DNA from: Paramecium sonneborni
Lineage: Eukaryota > Ciliophora > Oligohymenophorea > Peniculida > Parameciidae
Length of the DNA stretch: 64,000 nucleotides
Direction of reading: 5' to 3'
NCBI GenBank assembly: GCA_905182985.1
Contig: CAJJDN010000077.1
Span: forward strand, 277,569 to 341,568
Shown: in pieces, positions 23,335-34,175 of the stretch
Numbering within the stretch: the stretch's first letter is position 1
Layout of the letters: every line of letters starts with the position of its first letter
Notes under the pieces: model-generated
The model's input: only the letters and a program-made list of their open reading frames with translations
What the model was told of the DNA's origin: nothing
Database searches by the model: none
Translations under genes and position numbers: made by a program

Positions 23335-25292
23335 TCAAATTAACATAGAATTTAATATCATATAATCTAACAGTTCTTAAGGGTTCTAGGCTTTCAATTC
23401 ATCATATTATAAATAATATTCTTTACCATTTTCATACAGACATTAAAAAAATAACTACTCATTCATTAACTAATGTGAGTTAATTGTGGAAATCATCAAT
23501 TTTGGAATTATCACTTTATTTAATTCTGAATCATATTGTATCATCTCTTATTAATCAATTTCAATTATATAAACTTAAATTTAAACATCTTTTATTCTTG
23601 GAATAATTGGTACACTGCATCTACTTGGTTTATTTTAAGCCATCCTATCTAAATGAAGTTTTTATATTTCTTATTAAATTTACTGACTTGTTTTTATTTG
23701 GCTTTATTACTTTGGTTCTTTGAATATAATATCTACTAAATTTTCATTTTCTTTCTTTTTTTAATTTTAAATTTAATCTTATAAATCATCTTTCTCCACA
23801 TTTTTTTATATCTTATTTTAATTTACTTAATCTTTTATTACATTACTTTAGAAATATTATGACTTATCACTTTTTATGATAAATTTTTGTTTGTTAATAT
23901 TGTTATTATTATTATTATTAATATTATTGTTGTCATTATTATTATTATTTTCATTATTATTACTCATAGTATTATGAGAATTTTCATTAGAATTATTTAA
24001 GTAATCATCGAATTATATCATATTAATCTAATTATCATTTATATCGTCATCATTCTTATTTTCTTCTTATTATATTTAGGATTCTTAATTAATTAAATTT
24101 TGAAATGTTTTGAAATTTGCTGTTTTCACTGCCCTACCTTTTTCTCTTTTTTGTTATTGATCTTTAGCAATTATTAAAGATTATTCTAAAATTAAGGAAG
24201 TACTTTTTTAAAGTTATTTTTATTTTTTGACATTTATATGAAAAACTTCTTTTTTTTCATTTAGATCTACTTCCTCTTAACTTTAAATATCAACTTAAAA
24301 AGACTCACAGTCATCTTCAATAGTAATAATTTCACCATATGATTAATCTTACTTCCTCTTTTTTTCTTAATCAAAGGAACGACTTAAAAATTTTTTTGTA
24401 ATTCTATTATTGAAAGGTTCTGATTTTTTTTTAATTTTTTGCCTTTGTTATCTTGTATTTTCATTTTTCTTTTCATTTGAATTTGATTATTTAGTGTTTT
24501 TTTTTGAAAGTTTATTATTATTATATGTTTAGTTAAAAGATTGATTTTGATTAATTTTTTAACCTCCTTAATCTTATTATTCATTTTAAACATCACAATA
24601 TTGTATAACTTATTATTATTATTCCTTAATCTTGTTTTTTTAAGCTTTTTCTAGTGAAATTAAATATTTAATATCTTTTTCTATTTCTCTATCTTTTTTA
24701 AGAATTTAATTAAAATTATTCATTGATTAGATTGAAACTATATTTTGTTTGATTTATCGTTCTCCTAAAAAAGGTGGTAATTGATTAAATTAGACTATAA
24801 TACCTTTAGATTCTAATTTAGAATCTTAAGCAACTAATGATACATCCTTAATATTTTAAGTTATAATAGATTGAGTTTAAATAAGTTAATTTGAAATATT
24901 TTATAATTTCCATTTTTGATCAATAATTGACTTATTTTTATTAATGATTTAAGGAATATAAACTTAACAAAATCTTTTTTTTACATGAATTCTGATGCCA
25001 TTTTAAGATGGAGATATCTTTTTATTATAAAATAAATAACAAATTCTAGTTTCAAAGCGTCTATTTAAAAATTGAATATAATACCTTATTAAATAACATG
25101 AATCTTCTGTAAAACTAGTTAATGGTTCCCAAGACATTTAAGAGATTGGCCATCCTGACCATTTAACAGCATAATGATAATTGTTTTTAAATAGTTTTTT
25201 CCCATAAATAAATTATACTTCATAGATAGCTACAATATTAGATATTCAAGAGTACCTTAATTGTTATTGTTCTTTCGATTAGAACATTTCAT
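23335..25292 (-). CDS. Chromodomain protein with long low-complexity tail
   Basis: Near the N-terminus, after a 26-nt intron, the sequence IYEVQFIYGKKLF, NNYHYAVKWSGWPISQMSWE, PLTSF, CYLI follows a chromodomain, a fold that commonly binds methylated histone H3. The expected aromatic positions (Tyr in IYEV, Trp in KWSGW, Trp/Glu in SWEP) are present. The rest, about 550 residues, is rich in Lys, Gln, Asn and Glu with basic patches and a run of Asn near 23900-23975; no clear chromoshadow domain was seen, although the C-terminal hundred residues (VYIIEIDQQEMIQYD...) are more ordered. Likely nuclear. A 24-nt intron within the chromodomain is optional. Stop TGA 23335-23337. The WDR59-like gene lies 60 bp upstream on the same strand. 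Confidence 0.75.
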
Positions 25293-25352
25293 GTTATTTA
25301 AAATAGTGAATCAAATTAAAGGCAGGAAATAATTTATTAATATGTATTATTA

Positions 25353-27355
25353 TCATTTTCTACAATCACAATCACAAACTGGACATGTCTATTTCCATTA
25401 TAACATATGTTCATAGTGGCCACCATGTTAACATGAACTACAAAATAATCCATGACTTGTAATAACTTATTGACAGATAGAACAAATTGCCTTATTTTAA
25501 TTTTACTTAACATTTCCTAATTATAAGGGTCCCTAATTATAAATTTCATTATTTAGCTTATCTCGAAAATTAGCAACCTAATAACTAGATGATTTTAATT
25601 TCTTATAAATGCAAAAGTTTATAGGACTCTAAGCTCTTAATGCTGTCTTAAGAACATTCAATTTGCTAAACTCTACCTTATCACTTACTATTAGCGGAAA
25701 ATTATTGAGTTCATTCCATATTATATAAATACGTTATTCGTTTAATATCTTCTAAAAATTATCATATGTTGAAACACTTTATGTTCCTTGAACAAATAAT
25801 TTTGGATTTGATTAATTATTATTGTATTTATTGATTTCATCTTTTATAAGATCTTTTATTTAATCGTTCATTTCAATATTTGATTCCAATTTCAATTAAT
25901 AAACACACTCTAATAATTTTTTTGTATTTCTTAAATTACTTTTTTTTATTGAATAAGCTATCTGATCATACAATTTATAAATCTGATATTAGGAATTCCA
26001 TAATTTTTTGAAATATTCTTAAAAGTCTTTGATTAGATTCATTTCTTGAGATAAAACTTTCTTTTATTATTGTTGATAAATACAATCAGATAATATTTTT
26101 AAAATTTTCATATTATATTCTTACAGATCCACTAAATTAAATTAATTATTTAATTACATGTTACACCACTAGTTAGAATAAAACTGGAAATGCTTGAATC
26201 ATATAATTTGAAATATTCTTCTAATGGTTGATATAAGATTTTTAATGGATTATTAATATTAGCATTATTATTTTTCTTTTTCATATGACTAATAAAATAT
26301 TCATGCAATTGTGATATATTATCAACATGGAAAGAATAACTACCAAAATCATATATCTAAATTAAATGAATAATGTTTACACTAATTTCAACATTTTAAT
26401 TGATTACTGTTTTTTTATCTTATTATTCATAAACCTTTTTAGATAAATTTTTAAATTGTTCTCCTAAAATAAGGACATCAAGATTATTATTTAAATCATA
26501 AATTTCGTAATCTTTATAAAATGCTAATTTTTCTACTTTTTGTTCTTTAGGTACTTCCTATTAATGAAATTGAGGAAAATAATGATAGTAGAATTAGAAA
26601 TTTAAATAATCGTAGACATCGTCTTCTTTTTCTGAAATCAATTATATACCAGTTTAAAAGAAAGGTTATAGATTTTCTTCATCTTCTCTGATTTCTACAA
26701 CATGTCTTTGTTGTTAATTCGATTGTTTTGTTTTAGGTTGCGAAAATACAAATGAATTTAATTCTTATTAAGTAATATACTAAGACTTTTAATCTTTAGC
26801 TTATTTTTAATGATTAGTAGCAGTATTATGAACTGTTATGAGATGACCTTAAGGAGACCAACAACATAAAGAAAATCCTGAATAAGGAATAGGTTGAGAA
26901 TGAATATGTGCTCTACCAAATTCCTATTTATCTGATTTCTTTCCGCTATTTTTAGGTATATCAAAAGATAATATAATATTGCAGACCTCTGGTACAATGC
27001 TTTTTATTAATTCCAATAAAGTATTATGTTAACTTTGTTTAACTAATTATGTTAATTTCTCACTTTCTGCATAGACTTTCCAGCTATCAACTTTAAAATT
27101 CACTTATTTTATATATAATTCTTTTTCTTGTAATGATAATAATAGAATCATATAATCCTATTATTTTTCAGCACTTTTAGTCCTTGATAATTTTATTGTA
27201 CAAATATTATTTTCTTCATTCACTTTTGTTACTTATAATTTATTTTCAGAGACTTTTCGAAACTCTTCATTAACTTCATCACGAATTCTACTATTATTGA
27301 ATGAAGCATCTTCATCATCTTAGACATCACCGAAATTTGGATTTTCTTCTTACAT
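25353..27355 (-). CDS. WDR59-like (GATOR2-type) protein with C-terminal RING-like zinc domain, no WD40 repeats
   Basis: The last 60 residues read CSICQQVITSHGLFCSSCQH, GGHYEHMLQWK, CPVCDCDC, the distinctive zinc-ribbon/RING of the GATOR2 proteins WDR59 and WDR24. Mid-protein, PYSGFSLCCWSPQGHLITVH resembles the WDR59 segment after its RWD domain. The N-terminal 200 residues could be an RWD-like domain. GATOR2 regulates TORC1 in response to amino acids, on the lysosome. The odd point is that this protein starts directly with the RWD-like part; the N-terminal WD40 propeller of WDR59 is not visible, and the DNA upstream is not its missing exon on this strand. A 33-nt intron (GTA...TAG) is needed near the middle. 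About 650 residues, stop TGA 25353-25355. Confidence 0.65.
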
Positions 27356-27383
27356 TTAATTATAATTTATTAATTCTAACAGA

Positions 27384-28781
27384 ATGTCCAAGTTGAAATT
27401 AATTGAAACTATTAAACAATAAGAAAAATAAGAAAAAATTATCTTGAAATTACAATCATAAATCAAAAAGAAGTAAGACTCATTTTAACAAGCGAAATCT
27501 TCAAGAAAAGCATACCTAATAAAATTATACAAACATCTAAAAATTGAAGGAAAAGGATTAAAAAATAGTTAAAATCTTAAAAACAATAAAATGATGAAGC
27601 TATTAATCTTTTGGTTTCATAGTTTCATCATATAAATTAATTTTGAAAAGTTTTTAATTAAATCATTAATCATAAAAAATCAGAATTATTGATGGCAATA
27701 CATAGTTCATACCTATATTTAAACAGAATTTAATCATTATAAGAGAAAAATGAATAAGGAGGTAAGATTTCAGTCTTAATCCATGAAATCATAGAGATTA
27801 CTTTGATAAAAAATTGTAATTTTTCTTTAATAAAATCTCTCTAAATAACAAGAAATTAATAATTATTCATCAAATATATTCAAGAAATTTAATCATCGAG
27901 ACTGCATTCTAAAAAATAATACTAATCTTAATTAAAAAAATGCTCCTCTATCAAGAGGATATTTAAAGTTTCATTAGAATTATTAAAATATTTAGGAAGT
28001 ATAAAATAAAGAACTTCAAAGTATTCTACATAAAAACCTTAAATAGCATTGATATAGCATTTACATATAAATAAAATCAATTGCGAAATAAGAAATTAAA
28101 GGGGAGTTTTTAATTAATTAGATATATTTAAGAGAATATAAGTAAGAAAATTGAATAAGTGATTAAGTAAATAATAGTTTAGTAAATAATGAATAGGAAT
28201 TTGAATCGATTCAAAATAAAATGAATAACCTGAGAAAATAAATAGAAGACCAATAAAGACATGAATATATAAATAAGAAAATGTTATTGGGTACAGAAAA
28301 TTAAAAAATATATGTGTGGATTATTTTCTAACAGCATAAATTTCAGATATGCAAGTCATTTTTCAAAATACGTTTAAAAGTAGAGCAATATTTTAATTTT
28401 AGATTTTCTAAGTGGGTATTTTATTTAATAAAATTTGAGAATTATAATATATGTAACGAATAGACATCAAATCAATTAAATTAGATGATAAGACAGGTTT
28501 AATTAATGATATTATTTTAAAATCTCTAAATAAATCAATAAAATTTTGATAATATGGTTTAAATCTATATGTTTACAAAAATAAAAATAGTATTAATAGT
28601 ATTGAAAGCAATTAGATATTAATAATTATGCAAAGATGCGTAAAAATATTTAGATTTATTCATGGTATGCATTAAAATTAGTTTTCATTTTAAATAATGT
28701 ACTTTAAATATAGCTTTTAAATTAAAGTTATGTTTTTATTAGAAATTAAATTCAAGAAAGAATTTGTAATTGAGAAAATGA
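27384..28781 (+). CDS. Probable protein-coding region, exon structure unresolved
   Basis: Starting at ATG 27384 (MSKLKLIETIKQQEKQEK) a 103-codon frame is open to TGA 27690-27692. Further long frames follow on the same strand, notably one without TGA from about 28160 to 28781 that includes NNLRKQIEDQQRHEY. Codon use (many TAA/TAG Gln codons) and coiled-coil character look coding, but I could not connect the pieces with convincing GTA...AG introns, and some transitions seem to need an 18-nt intron. It may be one gene, two small genes or a decayed gene. From 28024 onwards it lies inside an unmerged contig overlap and is repeated at 29133-29890. No family is recognised. Confidence 0.35.
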
Positions 28782-30240
28782 CAATCAAGTATGAAAGGAT
28801 GATGAGAAAGAATTATTAATCTATCTGCCAATAATTATTATTAATGAGAATGGATTCAGAAAAAGTCATTATTAGCAAGAATAATGGCCTTATTTATAAG
28901 TTGACTGAAATAAATGATATTTTTATTAAATTTAATTTATGTTTAAATTAGCAAAGAGTGTAAACAGATAGTTATTTTTGAGTTTATTTAGATTTAGATT
29001 TCAATATGAATATAATTGTAATGAATGAAAATTTATATATTTAATTAATAACAATGGTTGCCTTATTATAATCCATATTGTTGTTGTTTTATATTAGAAT
29101 TGCAAAAGGTTGTACTTAATTAGCAAACAACNTTCTACATAAAAACCTTAAATAGCATTGATATAGCATTTACATATAAATAAAATCAATTGCGAAATAA
29201 GAAATTAAAGGGGAGTTTTTAATTAATTAGATATATTTAAGAGAATATAAGTAAGAAAATTGAATAAGTGATTAAGTAAATAATAGTTTAGTAAATAATG
29301 AATAGGAATTTGAATCGATTCAAAATAAAATGAATAACCTGAGAAAATAAATAGAAGACCAATAAAGACATGAATATATAAATAAGAAAATGTTATTGGG
29401 TACAGAAAATTAAAAAATATATGTGTGGATTATTTTCTAACAGCATAAATTTCAGATATGCAAGTCATTTTTCAAAATACGTTTAAAAGTAGAGCAATAT
29501 TTTAATTTTAGATTTTCTAAGTGGGTATTTTATTTAATAAAATTTGAGAATTATAATATATGTAACGAATAGACATCAAATCAATTAAATTAGATGATAA
29601 GACAGGTTTAATTAATGATATTATTTTAAAATCTCTAAATAAATCAATAAAATTTTGATAATATGGTTTAAATCTATATGTTTACAAAAATAAAAATAGT
29701 ATTAATAGTATTGAAAGCAATTAGATATTAATAATTATGCAAAGATGCGTAAAAATATTTAGATTTATTCATGGTATGCATTAAAATTAGTTTTCATTTT
29801 AAATAATGTACTTTAAATATAGCTTTTAAATTAAAGTTATGTTTTTATTAGAAATTAAATTCAAGAAAGAATTTGTAATTGAGAAAATGACAATCAAGTA
29901 TGAAAGGATGATGAGAAAGAATTATTAATCTATCTGCCAATAATTATTATTAATGAGAATGGATTCAGAAAAAGTCATTATTAGCAAGAATAATGGCCTT
30001 ATTTATAAGTTGACTGAAATAAATGATATTTTTATTAAATTTAATTTATGTTTAAATTAGCAAAGAGTGTAAACAGATAGTTATTTTTGAGTTTATTTAG
30101 ATTTAGATTTCAATATGAATATAATTGTAATGAATGAAAATTTATATATTTAATTAATAACAATGGTTGCCTTATTATAATCCATATTGTTGTTGTTTTA
30201 TATTAGAATTGCAAAAGGTTGTACTTAATTAGCAAACAAC
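28024..30240. repeat. Assembly duplication 1: 1108-bp direct repeat around a single N
   Basis: The sequence 28024-29131 recurs as 29133-30240 with no difference that I can see, separated only by the N at 29132. This is what an unmerged overlap of two contig ends looks like. The first copy of the membrane protein start (ATG 29054) is cut at 29131; the full gene begins in the second copy at 30163. If merged, 1108 bp plus the N disappear. Confidence 0.85.
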
Positions 30241-33200
30241 GAATTAGTCCTAGTGAATAAAATTAATGAAACTTAAAGTATGGATGTTTAATAATTATTC
30301 ATTAAATAAGAGCAATTTTAAATAGTGTTAGTAGGAAATGATAGCGACATTAATATTTAATAATATTTGTATACTCATTCGAATCAGAAATATTCTTTTA
30401 ACAATATAGTGAGTGTGAAGTATTTGAGATCTTATAGAGACTACAGTGCAGTAAATCAATATGTATTATTGAATAAATTTAATGATTAATATGAAATACA
30501 CACAAATAGTTATTAAATTGAGTACAATTAGCGTTTACCAGTATTCAAATTAAATTTTGTGATAAGTAATCAAACATGTTATGATATTGAAATAATGAAT
30601 AGATAGACGATAATAGTAGATTGTTTTAATGAAAGTAGTAATGTTTTCATTCTTTAAAACGAGACAAGTAAAATCTAATATTTTACCTAAAATTCTACTT
30701 AAGATTTTAAAATAAAAAGAAAGATATTTGCTTTTTAAGATAAAATACTGATTCGTGTATTTTATTATGATGAAGATTATAAATAGTCATCTATTTAATT
30801 TATATAGATAGGTGAAACAATTTAAAGTATTTTTGAAATAGATGATAAATATATTAATGAAAGATTAAATGATACTAAAGTCATGATTGAATTATAAATA
30901 GTATAAGTGTAAGTAGAATAGTAAATTATAACAATATTGAATAAGAATCAATGGGTGATATTGATAAATGCTTAAGAATTCCCATTAATTCTAATAGAAC
31001 AGTATTTTAAAATAAATTTGGAATTACCAGTAGTATTTTTAGCATATCACATTTAATATTAGTATTTTGCTTTTCTAACATAATAAAAAATTTATATTGT
31101 GAATGGAGATTTTGAAACTTAAGAGAATATTAAAAATAAAGAAGAGTAATCTAAGATTTATTTTACAGAAAAAAGCCTAATTTTATAAAATAAAGAAGAA
31201 TTAAACTTATTGTAATTTAATTTGAAAAATCTAGAAATAATTCAGATAGATAGTAATTCTAAATTAATTATGGATTAAACATAAGATGAAATAATAATAT
31301 TTAATGAATAGGAGAGTCGAAGAATTATAATTAGAATGAATAGATAATTATATTTCAAGTCTAATTACTTATATTAATAAGTTAGATAAGCTAGTTTAAT
31401 ATAGTCAATAAATTCGTCCGAATCTTGCACTCTTAAAATCAGATATATGACTATAGCATTGAACTCTACTGAAGCTATTCCTACAGTAATGAATCAATTT
31501 AATACAATATTGAATAGCTAAATAGAATCATATGAAGTTCAAAGATTTATAGATGGTCCAAACATTACATTTTATAATATCAATAAATTTAATGTGAATT
31601 AAGTTTAATTCAGTATTAATTTTGAATAATTGTAACAAAAGACCATAAGTGGTATTATATCTGAAACATCTCCCCAATATATTAAAATAATAAATGTTGC
31701 AACTACTTACTTGTATTTTGTTTAATCTTCAAATTTGTATGTACAATTTTACTATTGTGTTACAGATATGATTTGTACATATGCAAGTCAAATATTCCTT
31801 GAATTCAATTTGTCATAAGTTTAGCATGAGTTTTTTATTTATGGCTACATTGTGTTTATTGTAGTTAAAAATAATCAATAATTAGATGTTTGGAAAGTAT
31901 CTGAATCTCTTATTTATTAATGTACAATCTATCCTGATTAAGATCATTAGATTATACAATTTTAATATATCAATCAGTTTCTAGCAGTGCTCTACTCTAA
32001 TCAATTAGTAGTTATATACAAAATTGTTGATTAATGTTAAAAGTCTTAAACCTTCACTACAGAATATATGTCAAATTTTAATATCTCATGGAATCCCACT
32101 TATATATAGACGAATGATTATCATAAACTATTATATGTTTAAACTGGTATCTAGTTGTTGCTCATCTCAATGTAAGAAAAAGATATATATCCAATCAATA
32201 TAATTACCCTTAATTATAACAAATCTATAACAATTTTTTCTTTTTAAGATATTATTTGGATCTATTATAAGGATACTACTATCATTGAATCATTCAAAAT
32301 AACTTCCTTAACATATATCCAATATCAAAGTACTATTTCCTTATATAACGTCATTCCTAATAAGTTTTATCATAATTAATAAGCCTCATATGTCTATTTT
32401 CAAAATAGCCAAGATAGTTTAGGCTCTATCTATGTATATTGTATGGAATGCAGTAGTCATAATGCTTTGTTGACAACTTTCTAAACCAAATATAAATTAT
32501 TATATCCAGTTTCAAATTTATTTATCATAGCTGATATCAATCATTACTTTGAAGTACCAAAGTTAATAAAATATTCCATTTATTATCAAGATATAGATAA
32601 TCCAAATTATTTAATCAAAGTTAATACATTCTTAACAGTTTCAAGTTATGATAACAAAGATCAATATAAATATTTAGTTAATTCAACTCTTGTTAATCCA
32701 TATACAACTATTACAGTTAATAAAACATAGTTGAATCTTGAAGAATTACTTACTTAAGGTAGACCTATTGGTTATTGTCAAAGTAAATATTCCTGGTACA
32801 CAGGATAAGTTGTGGATATCACTTTGAAAAGTGCATAACTGAAATTAAGAAAATCCATGCATCTATTAGAAAAGGAAGTTTGTTCTTCAGGATTAGATAT
32901 TAAAGAGTATATTTCAGATTCTGTACTTATATTACATGATGATAAAATTGTCAAATTAAATATGACTACTAAACTTTAGTAAATCTATTTCTTAGATACT
33001 AATATTACATATATTAAAATCATATCAATTTATGAAGAACTTATTTTCATTTCTTCCTATACAATTACTCCTAAATTTTCCTATTTGATTTAAATAATCT
33101 AATGTGACAAGGATTTCAAATGCCTTAAAAAATATGATTGTCTTAATTAAAATGCTGATCCTAAAACTATTTAAGTTTTATACAATTTATACTTTATTAT

Positions 33201-34164
33201 TTCAGATATATCAATAGATGTTTACTCCTTTAAAGATGATAGAATATCCTATATTCATAATTTTAATTATTCTCAACAAGGATATTTTCAAGCAATAATT
33301 TCCCCTGAATAAAATTATTTTTAAATTTTCTCTAAACAATCTAATAAAATCACAATTTCTATGTATCAACTCAAAGAAAACCAATTCCTTTTAATATAAT
33401 AAGCTGAAATTGATTTATTAGTTGTCATCTAATAAACAGGCTTTTACATAGATCCCAAAACTTTATTTTATAGAGTTTTAATAAAAAAAAGCAAAGCTTA
33501 GTAATAATTGTTTACTGCTGAATTATTCTGCTAATCATATAAACATTCACACTATATCCTATAAATATAATCAATTTGCAAGATAACACAAAACCTCTAT
33601 TAATGTGCTATTAATAATTATAAAATTTTGTAAATACTTTAAGGATATGGTACATGGCCTTCTAGTTAGGTTAGAATATATAAAGACTAATATTTATTTA
33701 TGAATTACTATTAAACTACTACATATATAAGTGCTGTTTACAGTTTATAATTAAGTTATGTACATCCAACTAATTCTTCTACATTATTTTCAGGAGCTAT
33801 CTAATATTAAAATGTTTCAGTCTCATAATAAGCTTTTTTTACACAAGAATCCTAAATTTATTTATTAACAAATGCAATCAATAAGGAATTATTTGCACTT
33901 TTCGAAATACATAACACTACAAAATTTTGTATTTATGATCATTTGAGATCAGAATAAATTTAAATTACTCTAAAAAACAATTTTCATGAAAAAAATGATA
34001 CCATTGAAATTAATCAAAATAGTGACATTGATGATAACAAAAGTTTATAATTTATAATTTGGCTTGTTTTTGGAATTGTATTAGTATTTCTTTTGGGAAT
34101 GTTGTTATTTGGTTGCTATGTCAAATATAAAAAGAGATAATCAGAAAATTAATTAATTTTATGA
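30163..34164 (+). CDS. Large type I membrane protein, 1333 residues, intronless
   Basis: A single frame of 1334 codons (including the stop) from ATG 30163 to TGA 34162-34164. It opens with a signal peptide (MVALLQSILLLFYIRIAKG), then a very long ectodomain of short beta-like segments rich in Asn, Gln, Tyr and Ile with scattered Cys pairs (for example CDKDFKCLKKYDCLNQ), and ends with one membrane segment (IIWLVFGIVLVFLLGMLLF) and a short basic tail (KYKKRQSENQLIL). This predicts a cell-surface or endomembrane protein with a 1290-residue lumenal part. No domain family is recognised; a repeated propeller-like organisation is possible but not shown. Lack of introns over 4 kb is unusual here. The start is partly duplicated at 29054-29131 by the assembly overlap. 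It is convergent with the next gene, stops 11 bp apart. Confidence 0.75.
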
Positions 34165-34175
34165 TACTAAATAAT

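Noticed and set aside
23870..23980. ATT-repeat regulatory element
   Set aside because: It is the antisense of an Asn-rich coding stretch in the chromodomain gene.
28024..30240. True tandem duplication of the 5' end of the membrane protein gene
   Set aside because: The repeat ends exactly at a lone N and shows no divergence, as expected for unmerged contigs; three more cases behave the same way.
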